Positions 1 through 11,030 of a DNA stretch of 64,000 nucleotides are shown piece after piece (the stretch's first letter is position 1; the number at the start of each line of letters is the position of its first letter). The stretch is from Coenobita brevimanus (Eukaryota > Arthropoda > Malacostraca > Decapoda > Coenobitidae), in contig CM064683.1 of the NCBI GenBank assembly GCA_032717465.1, positions 35,043,042 through 35,107,041 on the forward strand, written 5' to 3'. Both the position numbers and the translations under genes were made by a program. The notes under the pieces were generated by a model. It worked only from the letters and a program-made list of their open reading frames with translations, was not told the origin of the DNA and did no database searches.

Positions 1-1413
1 ATGGGAGTAATTTATTTTAAAGTGTCATCATAGAGTAGATAATGTTGGTGTGTTTGTTGCTAATTTTCGTTTTATTACGTGTTGTTTTTATTGTTTCTCT
101 TCTCTTTCCTGTTCAAACATTTGTATGGTTGGTAATTTTTATGTGCTCATGCTTTTTGGTTATTCTTCTTGTTGTTGTTGTTGTCGTTATCGTATTTGTC
201 CTGGAAATCGTCCTGAAGCATATGAGGAAGGAGGCACACGTGAGGAAATTTGGAAGGAATGATACACAAGGAAGAATTACCCTGCAGCACATTTGGAGGT
301 ATATCTTATCATCACGTCATACGAGACAACTTACAACGCCTTATAGGTTGTATCGTTCTCGTCCTGACGCAGCATACACCATCATACTCACCCATCTCCC
401 CTATCCCTTTCCTCCCACTCCCTATTTTCTCCATCGACCCCAGTCCCCATATCGAACTTTAAAGAGACATTTTTGGGGTTAGAGAGATCGCCTGTAATCT
501 AAACTGTTGCGAGTTCGACTCCCTGTTGGGGTAGGACACAGTTTGGTTACAAGAATTTCGTTAAAACAGGCTTTCCTGATCTTCCACGAGACCTTACTAA
601 AACTAGTGCACCAGTCCTACATGTGACAGCCCTAGAGTACATTAAGAACGAGCGTTCAAGAGACTATATTGGATTCTTTTGTGTATCGTGCCGACAGCCT
701 CCTTCAGCGAGCTGGAGGTCGTTATTGATCCTGATAACTTCCATCACAGAGAATCTGATCAAGGAAGCGTTAACGGTATAAGAAAGATAGCCTCTTTGTG
801 GGGGGAAGGGGGGGAGGGGATTCGGTTCCCATTCCAGTACGTCTACTCGCACTTCGCCATATTTGTGATGCTCTTCCTTGACTCATAGCATCTATAGACC
901 GAAAAGAAAAATCAAGCATTTCATACGTTATAGGAATACTAGCCAACAGAGGAGAAGGAGAAGCTGAAGTGATTAAAAATAATATGTCCCCAGCTGCACT
1001 GTATCTACGCAGATGATCGATGGTATCATAATGGCAGCAGATGCTATTCGGCGATTTATTTTTTCTTGACATAAATGACTATGAATGTACAGTTTTTCTT
1101 TTGTTAGAAGTTCCATCTTCATGCTCTGTAAATTGAAGTAGAAGGCATACACATTCATACATTACTGGAGAACAATGAAAATATAAACGACTATATGAAA
1201 ATGTATAGACGAAAAAATCTGTAGGTATTGTACAATCAGACAGTTTCGTATGTAGAAAATTAACATCTGGCGAAACACAGCGAGATTCTGTTTCTACCAA
1301 GGTGTGTTTCAAATGGTTAAACTTTTTCATGTTTTCGTCAAACCTTGGGAAGATAATATTTCCGTGGCTGTACAGTACATCGCTGGGGGGACGGTTGTTT
1401 ATTGGATAGCACA

Positions 1414-1570
1414 AGGGCCCAGACACACTTGCCCCCGAACATGTGATCGTCAGGAGGAAACGAGGCTCAGGGGTCAATCCAACGTTCACACTCGAATATT
1501 GAAACAGCTCTAACCCGGTGCTTCGTTTCGTCTTGTTGATCACAGTTCGCGGGCAGGTGTGTCCGGGCCC
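1414..1570. mobile_element. MITE with ~34-bp terminal inverted repeats inside copy A
   Basis: The left end (AGGGCCCAGACACACTTGCC and on through GAACATGTGATC) is nearly the reverse complement of the right end (GATCACAGTTCGCGGGCAGG through GTGTGTCCGGGCCCT). A second inner pairing follows (GAAACGAGGCTC with GCTTCGTTTCGTC). Copy B, near 12365-12380, reads straight across the site (GATTAGCATAACCAGCG), so the ~157 bp are an insertion. The flanks suggest a 2-bp TA duplication with one side mutated to CA, which would fit a Tc1/mariner-type element, but the superfamily is a guess. It encodes nothing. Confidence 0.85.
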
Positions 1571-2277
1571 TAATCAGCATATAACTGACTTCGAATCCCG
1601 GGCCGTTCAAACTTTTGAAAACATTTTACTTTCCTCGTATCCCTGTTCTCCCAGCAGTGCAACTGGGGACCTGGATATACTATGGATTGTCGTTGGTCGT
1701 TTCCTAAGGGAAGACTGGCACCTGGAAAACACTGTATGTTTTAATGGTCCTTGTGCAATCAATAGGCTTATATCTTTTCATTCTTTGTGTAAATCGACCT
1801 TTACTAACCACTAAATTTCAGCTGCCACCATTATACATTACAGTGTCCCGACAATTCTTTGTACTCTTGAATTTAGTAGGGTACCGTAAATGCAGTGGTT
1901 TATTTCGCCGTGACTCTTCTGTGTAGGTTAAATGACTTTCACGTATGTTTTAAAGTGTAAGATATGTAACCTGTTAGAACAGTTTCTCAGCGTCATTAAA
2001 AATGTTGTTGTCCGTTCACTGTAGGAGAACACAGAACAGAATGTGATAATCAGTGAACTTTAATTCCTTCGCAACTTTTTTTTTTTTCGTGTTAATACCA
2101 AGCGATTTTATTTTACTTATTAAAATTTGGACCGAACTGACCACTACCTGTCTTCGCTAACCATTTAATGCCATTGTATTTTTTATCATTCTTGTTAACC
2201 CCAGACAGCTTTATGCAGCTTGTTGGGCGCCATCTGTCAGAATGAATATAAAATTGGTTGTAGTTTATGATAGAGAT

Positions 2278-2278
<1 letters not shown>

Positions 2279-2335
<57 letters not shown>
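2279..2335. repeat. (CT)n microsatellite
   Basis: Uninterrupted CT dinucleotides at the right edge of copy A. The homologous tract in copy B is at 13084-13163, so the SSR pre-dates the duplication and has changed length since. Confidence 0.97.
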
Positions 2336-2338
<3 letters not shown>

Positions 2339-2516
2339 TTGTTATCTCTACCCATCAGTGTACTCCAGAGTTGCCATACGCCCGGATTTTCCAGGACATG
2401 TCCTGCAATTAGATGTCAAAATTTTCGTCCGGGAGTGATTTTCAAAATTCTCCAAAAGTCCGGAACTTCAGCTTCCATCACTTTTTCTCGAAAAATTAAA
2501 TATACTATTAAACTCT

Positions 2517-2521
<5 letters not shown>

Positions 2522-2594
<73 letters not shown>
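2522..2594. repeat. (GA)n microsatellite
   Basis: Uninterrupted GA tract. With the CT tract at 2279-2335 it could pair as a long inverted repeat with a ~190-bp loop. It lies outside the duplicated segment. Confidence 0.97.
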
Positions 2595-2598
<4 letters not shown>

Positions 2599-3261
2599 AC
2601 TTTCGTTATTTTCGTCAGCTGGTAAGTGTTGCCAACTTGGCTGGTTTAGTGCTAGCAGCTAGCTATAATGTCCTGCCTGTTCCTCTTGCTCAGCTATGAC
2701 TTTTTCTTCATACTTAGTACTGTTATAGCCATAAAATAAATGGTAACTGAACACAATTATTGGCTTAGTTTTCATTTATACACTGTAGCATTTGTTATTC
2801 TTATGATCTTATACAGCATCTAAGGCGTTGTTGCATTGACAGTCATAATCTTGCCAATTCTGTACACTGCCTGTTTTCCAATATATTGTAAAAAGATTAA
2901 TTCATACAATATTCATTCTCTATAACGTGACTAAATATACTAAGGGTCTTATTTTATCCTTCTCTATCTTGTTTCTGGGTTTACACCCACACACACACAC
3001 ACACACAGGCGGGAAAAACATTATCGTTCTGCCTTGTAAAAGCGGGCGATAATTATAAGAAGACTGCACGCAAATGTCAAAAATAACAGTACACAACTTA
3101 TGTGCTTGATAACTTAACACTAATGCCTGGGCGGTGTCTTGGAGTTTACTAACCCCCCGTGGATATGAAACTAGCTATATTCATGCCAACTATTTAGTTG
3201 CCAACCCGTTTTTACAGACTAAAGAACGGGTTTACTGAGATACTTAGTGTCACAATTATAT

Positions 3262-3264
<3 letters not shown>
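2595..3264. other. Unassigned intergenic sequence
   Basis: No gene, RNA or element signature is recognised. There is only a short CA run near 2988-3007 and AT-rich unique sequence. Confidence 0.6.

Positions 3265-3317
<53 letters not shown>
3265..3317. repeat. (AT)n microsatellite at the SINE 5' side
   Basis: Uninterrupted AT tract that directly abuts the 5' end of the SINE at 3318. The third copy of the same SINE (32996-33324) also has an AT tract at its 5' end. Confidence 0.95.
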
Positions 3318-3319
<2 letters not shown>

Positions 3320-3701
3320 AGCCTCTTTGGTACAGTGGTAGAGTGTACGTTTCGTACACGGGTGGACCAGGGTTCGCGCCCCGCCAGGGTAATAAACCTT
3401 GGGATTGTTCACCCGGCCACGTACTGCACTGGCAGACACAAGGAGTGCTGTGGTTGAACCAGTGTCGCATACTATAAAGTATGCTTGCACCCAGTTGGCT
3501 CGCGCGGGCCGATTACACATGGTTCACAGATACACATCCAAAGCCACTTCAACACTACAATTACACTTACAAGCACTTCTCACCCTACATACAATCTCTA
3601 CCAGACAACCTAAGCTACCTGGTAGAGATACATTGGCTGTATCGTCCCGACTTCGGTCGGGATAGGCCGGTCCTGCAGTGGACGCTCAAACGGCTGATGA
3701 G

Positions 3702-3704
<3 letters not shown>
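3318..3704 (+). mobile_element. tRNA-derived SINE, (AT)n-tailed family, copy 1
   Basis: The head looks like a Pol III type 2 promoter: a box A-like TGGTACAGTGG near 3328 and a box B-like GGGTTCGCGCCCC near 3370. A ~300-bp body ends at an AT tract. Copies of the same family lie at 3738-3975 (minus, 3' part only) and 32996-33324 (minus, essentially full length), which defines an element of about 330-390 bp. Near the 3' end CCCGACTTCGGTCGGG (3646-3661) forms a 6-bp stem closed by a C(TTCG)G tetraloop. It is not a functional tRNA because there is no matching acceptor stem. The specific tRNA ancestor is unclear. Confidence 0.85.
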
Positions 3705-3739
<35 letters not shown>

Positions 3740-3975
3740 TCAGCCGTTTAAGTATCCACTGCAGGACCGGCCTATCCCTACCGAAGCAGGGACGATACAG
3801 CCAATGTATCTCTACGAAGTGGCTTAGGCTGTCTAGTAGAGATTTTACTCGTACAGTATGTAGGGTGAGAAGTGCTTGTTAGTGTAATTGTAGAGATTGA
3901 GTGGCTTTGGATGTGTGTGTAGTCTGTGAACCAAGTGTGATTGGCCAGCGCAAGCCGACTGGGTGCAAGCATACT
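3480..3975. repeat. Long inverted repeat: two SINE 3' halves facing each other across (AT)n
   Basis: The left arm 3480-3704 and right arm 3738-3975 are near-complementary along their length, e.g. AGTATGCTTGCACCC against GGGTGCAAGCATACT and CGGCTGATGA against TCATCAGCCG. The spacer, 3705-3737, is pure AT and itself self-complementary. The whole structure could extrude as a cruciform or fold as ~220-bp RNA hairpin. Confidence 0.9.
3738..3975 (-). mobile_element. tRNA-derived SINE, same family, copy 2 (3' part, inverted)
   Basis: This is the 3' two-thirds of the SINE at 3318, in opposite orientation and sharing the same AT tract as its tail. The tRNA-like head is missing. The UUCG-type hairpin of copy 1 is degraded here (CCCTACCGAAGCAGGG). 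Confidence 0.85.
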
Positions 3976-3981
3976 TGCGGA

Positions 3982-3986
<5 letters not shown>

Positions 3987-4018
<32 letters not shown>

Positions 4019-4053
4019 CCGTGTGTGAACAGAGAGAGAGAGAGAGAGAGAGA
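3987..4053. repeat. (GT)n then (GA)n microsatellites
   Basis: GT tract at about 3988-4016, then GA at about 4031-4053. Confidence 0.95.
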
Positions 4054-4740
4054 GATGGACATATAAGCAGGGGGGGGAGGAGGTAAGTGGAGTAATAGAG
4101 GAACAGAAACCTCTCAGGAGAAGCTGTGAAACCAGAAGCCTGAGAGTATCGAGAAAGGAGGGAAAAAACGAAACAGCAATCTAAAGGAGGAAAACGAACG
4201 AGGCAAAAGAAATGTTAAAAAATAAGAGGGAGCGAGAGACAGAGAAACTGGGACTCGAGTGGAGGGGGGGATGTCATTCAGGAGGAGGAGGACGATGTCG
4301 ATGAAAAATGTAGGAAAAACATTAAAATCGTAATGAAAACGAAGTACATGGCGGCTGGGCAAATAGTTAGGAAGAAAAGTGAAATAGGTAGCCAAGGAGA
4401 ATGTGGGAGAAAATGTGTTAAGATTTTGGAAGAATTAGAGGTGACTAGAACATGCATGAAAAGATTTTACAAGGATGAAAAGGGAGGGGGGGGGAGGGGA
4501 GAGCAATAACTGAACTATGTTGTGCCATGAGAGAGACAGACAGACAGACAGACAGAGAGAATGCTGGTCTAAGAACAATGAAACCGCAAGGGAAGGGAAG
4601 ACTGTGGATCATATGTGGACTGTGAAAGCTTATGGAGGAATTAGTGAAACAAGAGTTTGATTGTGTGTTTGTGTGTGTGTGTGGGAGAGAGAGAGAGAGA
4701 GAGAGGTGGGTACTGCACAATAATGGTAAGAAACAAAACA
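4054..4740. other. Purine-rich low-complexity sequence
   Basis: Mostly A and G on the plus strand, with short GACA and GA runs (4530-4560, 4685-4706). The open frames on the minus strand are Ser/Leu/Phe-rich translations of the low-complexity strand and are not credible genes. Confidence 0.7.
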
Positions 4741-4849
4741 TAAAATGCCCATATGTCTTAGTTACACCTGCATACTACCAGTAATATTATTTTGGTAATG
4801 GAAGTATTCGTGAATAGCTGGAAAAGGTAGAGAAAGCCTTATACTTCGT

Positions 4850-5220
4850 CATAAATTTCACTGCCACTATCATCAGCAGCATAACTATGACCACTAGTTC
4901 ACATAATCATCATCATTGCAACCCGCACTATAATTATTATCACACTCATGAGCACCACTAGCATCACTTCTCTCACAGCTACCACTATCACCATTAGTTA
5001 CCACTATCATCGACCTCCATTACAGCACCATTGTTTTTTCTAACTTTATCATCACGAGTGGTCTCATTAGTTTCACGATCATCATTACCATTGCGACAGC
5101 CACCAATGTTATTACAGCCATTATCATAACCACCACTTCCACCATCAATATTATTACTACAGCCAAAACTGTCATCATTACTACTATCATCATTATCATC
5201 ACTACAAGCAGCACCGTCAT
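4850..5220. repeat. ATC/ACC-type degenerate trinucleotide repeat
   Basis: Irregular CAT, CAC and ACC triplets (ATCATCATTACCATT-like runs). The Asp/Asn-rich frame on the minus strand is a translation of this repeat. Confidence 0.8.
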
Positions 5221-5243
5221 AATTTCTACCAGAAAGCCGAAAA

Positions 5244-5458
<215 letters not shown>

Positions 5459-5534
<76 letters not shown>
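5459..5534. repeat. (AT)n microsatellite
   Basis: AT tract directly downstream of the SINE 3' tail. Confidence 0.97.
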
Positions 5535-5535
<1 letters not shown>

Positions 5536-5683
5536 CGACTTATAGAGATCAGCAGAATCAGGAGACTATGAGAAGACAATAGCTCTCACGATCCCGCCAC
5601 TCACAATTCTCAATTTCCGGGGAGAGCGTCTTGAACCACGCACAGAACAGACACACTTCGAATTGTGCTGGTATTTAGTTTTG

Positions 5684-5686
5684 ATC

Positions 5687-5736
<50 letters not shown>

Positions 5737-5751
5737 CGCGCACAGCGCACG

Positions 5752-5840
<89 letters not shown>
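5684..5840. repeat. (GT)n - CG-rich core - (AC)n palindromic microsatellite
   Basis: About 45 bp of GT, a ~30-bp CGCGCACGCGCA/CGCACGCACGCG core (5731-5760), then about 80 bp of AC. It is alternating purine/pyrimidine throughout and self-complementary around the core. Confidence 0.95.
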
Positions 5841-5845
<5 letters not shown>

Positions 5846-6530
5846 AACCCAGTTATCCGACTTGACTATATTTCGTGGAGGAGAAGTGGGGTGGCTATGG
5901 AGCTGCTTTATTGTCAGAACAAGTACGAGGTCAAGTGAAAGAAAGAATGGATTTGCTTTTGAGAATCAAAGGCCAGGGTCCCGGGACAAGTCAAGTTTCG
6001 ACACGTGAGTCTGTATCTGAGAAAAATATCAATTATGATTTTACCCAAACTTGGCACAAGGGTTGAAAATCAGCCAGCGTGTTAAAGGACATTTTTCTCT
6101 TGATGAAAGGTCAAAGATCATGGTCAGATGGGTAAATTCAAATGAAACAGTTGTCATCCTATTTAACTGAAACTTTTCGGAAAGATAAAAAGAAAGGAAG
6201 GAAATAGGGACTCATTCTTGAGCACAGCCAATCAGATGACAAAGTCACATGAAAAGCCTCCAAAACAAAACAAATTAAAAATAAAAAAAAGGCAAAGAAA
6301 CGCATAGTCAGAGAACAAGGGGAAAAAAAAGTTTTTATATGATTTCAGCCAAACATGGTAGAGTTAAGGATCAGGTAAGAACGAAGTACTTCCATTTATA
6401 GAGCAGGTGATCAAAGGTCAAGGTTACAGGGCAAAATCAAAATTAACGTTAGGACTTTAGGCTAATTGGTGGGAGAGGGTGTTACATTCTCTGAGTGCTT
6501 TTTCTTGTTTTTCTTTATTGTGACAACACT
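5841..6530. other. Unassigned A-rich intergenic sequence
   Basis: Contains scattered GGTCAAAGGTCA-like phrases (about 6110, 6410-6425) that look like old interspersed repeats. No coding signal. Confidence 0.5.
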
Positions 6531-6532
6531 GC

Positions 6533-6775
6533 CTCCGACAAACTTTGAGATTAATAAACTTGCCTGACATTAGCTGAAATATAATACTAAAGTTTTCCTG
6601 ACCACGTAAGGGTTAACTTGAAAGAAAAAAGCGAAAACGGCAAAGAAGTATGACGGGAAGTCTAACAAGAAATGTGATGAGTGTAAGAGAGAAAGAATAC
6701 AACATAGGTTTTAATCTCGTCACTTACAGCGCTCTGTCTTCGGGGTGAGTGTCCTACACATATAAGAAGGAGCAG
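6533..6775 (+). repeat. ~235-bp interspersed repeat, copy 1
   Basis: Aligned with 7398-7622. Both begin with CCTGACATTAGCTG and GGGTTAA (about 60 bp in), pass through A-rich sequence and end in a CACTTAC...GGAGTGAGCGTCCT-like block. Further copies of the end block alone lie at 5590-5650 and 6985-7045. The first 60 bp match a monomer of the ~120-bp family at 22640-23240. Confidence 0.65.
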
Positions 6776-7047
6776 AAACAACAACAACAGCAGCACAGAG
6801 AGTGGGAGAGGGGATGACAGAGATGAAAGAACACACTTACAGAAGGGTAGAAGATAAGGGAGACAGGCGAAATAAAGAATGAAAACGACAGAACTAAAAT
6901 AAAATATGTGACGACGTGGCAACAGAACAGAGATAAGAGGTGGAATCAGAAGAGTAAGAGAGAGAGGGCATAACGTCTCAGTTCCCCCACTCACAATATC
7001 ATTACCGGTATATGGAGTGAGCGTCCTAAACCACACGCAGTGGATAC

Positions 7048-7339
7048 AGTAGGGATTGCTGTTGTTGCTGTTGCTGTTTGTGTGTGTAATTTACCGGGTC
7101 GGTCAGGATCTCTTGATGGTCGTGATCGTCAGCTTTTACCTTCTCGGAAGGGAGCTGAAAGCTCATATAGTCCGATCTAAGGGCAAGGCTGTGACCTTCA
7201 CACACGCACACACCCGTCCCCTTCCTCAAGGGGGACAGTAACCACCCACTTCGTCAGTGAAACTTTTCGCAACCTGAGCGAGGCGCGAACTCCAGTCCAC
7301 CAGTTGGCAAGCGGGAACGTTACCACTGCACCAGCGAGC

Positions 7340-7345
<6 letters not shown>
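7048..7345 (-). mobile_element. tRNA-Gly-like SINE
   Basis: On the minus strand from 7345 the sequence reads TGGTGCAGTGGTAACG (box A-like), a CCCGCTTGCCA anticodon-region and GGAGTTCGCGCCTC (box B-like), resembling a Gly tRNA. About 230 bp of body follow, then a CAACAG/CAG-type tail at about 7048-7078. There is no 3' acceptor stem, so it is a SINE rather than a tRNA gene. Confidence 0.7.

Positions 7346-7382
<37 letters not shown>
7341..7382. repeat. (GT)n microsatellite
   Basis: GT tract abutting the 5' end of the tRNA-Gly-like SINE. Confidence 0.95.
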
Positions 7383-7384
<2 letters not shown>

Positions 7385-7397
7385 ATACTTTGGTTTC

Positions 7398-7622
7398 TAT
7401 AACTCACTCAACTGAAGAAAATTACCTGACATTAGCTGTATTATAATAAAGTTATTCCGAACGTGAGAGGGTTAATACAAAAGAAGAAAGATAAAGAGAC
7501 GACGAAGAAAAATGTCAGGTCGCATAACTAGTAAAGTGAGAATGAGAACAAGAGTGAGCATGTGTCTCAAGCCCGCCACTTACATCTCAATCTCTGGAGT
7601 GAACGTCCTGAGCACCACACGG
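7398..7622 (+). repeat. ~225-bp interspersed repeat, copy 2
   Basis: Second copy of the repeat at 6533-6775. It ends with CCCGCCACTTACATCTCAAT and GTGAACGTCCTGAGCACC. Confidence 0.65.
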
Positions 7623-7783
7623 GAGTGTTGGGCCTTCCTGTTGCTGATGACGTCCTTTTTAGTTTATTCTTGCTATCCTCATACAGTCTTTCTTTCCTTG
7701 AGAGATCCTGCTGGTTCAGTGAAAGTTCCATTAAAATTTCCAGTTCCATAAACCTCTTCAAAGCTGTCTAAAGTTATTAGGTA

Positions 7784-7908
7784 ATGGGAGCAATTTATAT
7801 TAAAGTGTCATCATAGAGTAGATAATGTTGGTGTGTTTGTTGTTAAATTTCTTTTTACTGAGTGTTGTTTTTACTGTTACTCATCTCTTTTTTTGTTCAA
7901 ACAATCGT
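7784..7908. repeat. Copy B of the segmental duplication, left part
   Basis: Aligns with window positions 1 to ~125 (ATGGGAGCAATTTATATTAA against ATGGGAGTAATTTATTTTAA). It is broken at ~7908 by the LINE insertion and resumes at ~11078. Confidence 0.9.
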
Positions 7909-7937
7909 CTTTGTCTATCTGTCTATTGCCAGACGCC

Positions 7938-9488
7938 TCAACCCCGTTCGGGGTGGCCACAAACAAATCGCCTCCACGTCGCCCTGTCCCTCTCCATTTC
8001 ACTGCCCTGCTCCCAACTCACACCCCCCTCTCTCATATACCTCTCCACCCCATCCCTCCATCTCATCCTCGGCCTCCCCCTCCCTCTACCCCTCTCCACC
8101 TCACTCACATACACTCTCTTCGTCAGTCGCTCGCCCTCCATCATCTCCACGTGGCCAAACCACCTCGGTGTATTCCTCCTAACGCTTCCTATCACATCCA
8201 CAACCACACGACAACGCTCCTTTATATCCTAATTTGTCAGCCTGTCTCTCCATGTGACTCCACAGGCTCCTCCCAAATAGTCCACTGCTCTGACTCTTGA
8301 CTTGTGTCCCTCCAACAACGTCCAAGCTTCACTTCCTTACGTTAGAGTTGGTATCACAATACTGTCATGTAGTAACTTTTTCACTTCCATGATCACTTAC
8401 CTGTTTCTTATCACTGCTTTCAAGGAACCAGCAACCTTTCTTCCCTGCTGTACCCTTTCAAGCATTTCATCCTCCAAACCTCCATCCTTACTCATCACAT
8501 TCCCCAAGTACATAAACATACTTACATTTTCCAATTCCTCACCATCCAACCTCGCTGTACATTCACTGACATCACCTCTCTCAAAGACCATCACTTTACT
8601 CTTCACTACATTCACCTTTAGATTCCGTTTCTTACACACTCTCCCAAACTCATCCACCAAGCCCTGCAGCTCCCCTTCGTCTTCACTCAACAACAAAGTA
8701 TCATCTGCAAACAACAGTGCAGGGAGTTTCCACACACTACCCTCTCTCACCAGGGCCACTCCCAACATCCATTACCCTACCTTGTACCTCTTTTATTACC
8801 CCATCCATGTACAGATTGAACAACCATGGAGACATGACACATTCCTGTTTCAACCCAACCTTCAAAGAGAAAAATTCACTCAGTTCACCATCCACACGCA
8901 CTGCAGCCTTAGCACCATCATACATACTCTTCACAGCATTCAACAACTTCCCATCTACTCCATATACTCTTAACACTTTCCACAATCCATTTCTATCCAC
9001 CCTGTCATATGCTTTCTCCAAATCCATGAAAGCCGCATACAACTGCTTTCCCTTCTCTAGAAACTTTTCCACTAAAGATCTAAGAATGAATATCTGATCT
9101 ACACAACCTCTTCCCTTCCTAAAGCCTCGCTGTTCTTCTCCAACTAATTCCTCTGTTCTTTCTCTAGTATCCTACCATACACTTTTCCTATTATGCTAAG
9201 AAGACAAATGCCCCTATGATTACCACACACTTCTTTTTCCCTTTTTCCGTTTTACAAGGGAATAATTATACCTGACTTCCAATCCTCCGGGACTCTACCT
9301 TCCTCCCAGGCCAATCTACACATCTTCCATATCCATTCTACTACTATCTCTCCCCCATGCTTCAGCATTTCACCACACACTCCATCAATTCCTGGGGCTT
9401 TCCCCAATTTAACTATCTTCATTGCTTCCACAACTTCTATCCTACTGATTTCTTCCTGTCTTCTCACCTCCCTCCTTCTCTCGGCCAT
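7938..9488 (-). pseudogene. RTE-like reverse transcriptase region (disrupted)
   Basis: In three frames, the following can be read. KAPGIDGVCGEMLKHGG and VPEDWKSGIIIPL (9252-9488) are RT fingers. AAFMDLEKAYDRVDRNGLWK (8737-9072) is RT motif A, with the first catalytic Asp. VGLKQECVMSPWLFNLYMDG is motif B, with Glu where RTE elements usually have Gly. LLFADDTLLL (8397-8768) is motif C, with both Asp intact. A C-terminal thumb-like tail follows, RWFGHVEMMEGERLTKRVYV and GRGRGRPRMRWRDGVERYMR (7938-8207). At least two frameshifts and a stop near 8397 separate these blocks. Confidence 0.9.
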
Positions 9489-9580
9489 TTCCCAGCCTTA
9501 TACTCGCATTACTTCCATCCTCTGTGTTCAACAATTCCTTAAAGTGTTCTCTCCATCTGCTCACTTTTTCTCCTTCTCCA

Positions 9581-11030
9581 CTAGTAATCTACCATTTTAT
9601 CTTTCACTCTCCTGTTAACTTCACTTCCACCCTGTCTTACTCTCTTCACCTCTTTCCAGAACATTTTCTTACAGTCCCTCCACTTTACATGCAAATTCCT
9701 TCCAAATTCCTCATCCACTCTCTTCTTACTCTCTCTTACTAATCTTTTCACCTCTCTCTTTCTTTCTACATATAACTCTCTCTTCCGCATCTCAACTTCT
9801 TCCACGCCCCTATTTCTCATCCATTCATTGTATGCTTTCTTCTTTTGTGCCACAGCCTGTCTCACCTCTTCATTCCACCATGCTGTTCCTTGCACCCACC
9901 TCCGTCTTCTCTTCATCCCACACACCTCATCACATGCGGCACATATTTCTTCTGTGAATATCCTGTACACACCTTCCACGTCCCCCATCTGCTCCAATTC
10001 ATACTTGTCCAATCCTTCCTCCACTTCTTTCTTATATTCTGCCTTTTTCTCATCCTCTTGTAACCTTTCCACTCTCCTTGCAAATACTCCTTCTTCCCTT
10101 CCTTCCCTTCTTCTATTTCTCCATATTATTTGAATCTTGATTCTGGCCACCACCAAGTAGTGGTCAGAAAGTCCACTCCCCCAGCCTCTATAAGCTCTTG
10201 CATCCATTACACATCTTCGCATCCTTTCATCCACACACACATAATCAATCATTGCCTTCCTTTCATTCGGTTCACCACCCACCCTTCTCATCACTCACCA
10301 TGTATACCTGTGGATCATTTTATGCCTGAGGAGGGTATTGGCTATCACCAACCTCCTCCCAGCACAAATGTCCACTAATGCACTGCCATTCTCATCTATC
10401 TCAGCAGGCACACCCCACTCACCAACTATTCCATCCACCTTCACATTCCCTACTTTACCATTCATATCACCGATCAAAAACACTTTCTCATTCCTTCCAA
10501 ACTTTTCCATGCACACTTCCACATTTGTCCAGAACTCTCCTCTCACTCTGCTTGCACGATCTTGCGTTGGCGCATACACGCACACAATCGCCCACATTTG
10601 TATTCCAACTTTCAATCTTTCTCACATAATCCTTGACCCAACTGATCCATACTCTCTTATATTCTTCTTCCATCTTTTACTCACAACTAAACACACTCCT
10701 TCTTTTGCCCTTTCATTCTCACCTACTCCTGCACATATACCCCATTAATTACTCCCATTCTCTCACACTCTTACCTCACCATTTAGTTTCAGTTACTCCA
10801 CATACATCAACTTTCGCACCCTCAAGCACCTGGACACTCTCTCTCTCTTTCACCTCATCATTCGCACCTCTTACATTCCATGTTGCAATTACCATGTCCT
10901 TTGTCCGGTCCTTGGTCGTCATCTTTTGGTCAGTCCTTGTCCGAGGCTTCTTGTTCGTCTTTTTAGTTAGTTGTTTTCCGGGGAGGGGCACTAACCCTCC
11001 GCCAACCCTTTTAGTCGCCTTGTACGACAA
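9581..11030 (-). pseudogene. RTE-like endonuclease and linker region (disrupted)
   Basis: The frame ending near 10911 gives MVIATWNVRGANDEVKERES and later VTETKW, which are the first two APE-type endonuclease motifs. After a frameshift (lost reading near 10615-10770), VYAPTQDR and IGDMNGKVGNVK appear (the GDMN motif). Downstream of an in-frame TGA at about 10295, MIDYVCVDERM and LSDHYLVVARIK supply the D and SDH catalytic motifs. All the catalytic residues I can recognise are present, so the decay is recent relative to the other LINEs here. A basic, helical linker runs on to about 9581. The family role is nicking the target DNA to prime reverse transcription. Confidence 0.88.

Larger units (their letters stand above)
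1..2335. repeat. Copy A of a ~2.3-kb segmental duplication
   Basis: This stretch aligns by eye, in the same order and orientation, with 7784-7908 plus 11078-13163 (copy B). Shared landmarks include the start AAAGTGTCATCATAGAGTAG (about 20-40), the block near 700-790 (AACTTCCATCACAGAGAATC), the block near 1620-1700 and the CT tract at the right end. No reading frame is conserved between the copies, so I treat it as non-coding. The left boundary lies outside the window. Copy A carries a small MITE at 1414-1570 that copy B lacks. Confidence 0.9.

Noticed and set aside
3212..3520. Open frames rich in IYIYIY, CVCVCV, HTHTHT, RERERE and SLSLSL across the window
   Set aside because: They are translations of AT, GT, AC, GA and CT microsatellites and exist in several frames at once.
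8302..8973. 223-residue plus-strand frame (and other plus-strand frames 7825-10748) as genes
   Set aside because: They are antisense shadows of the minus-strand RTE-like LINE.
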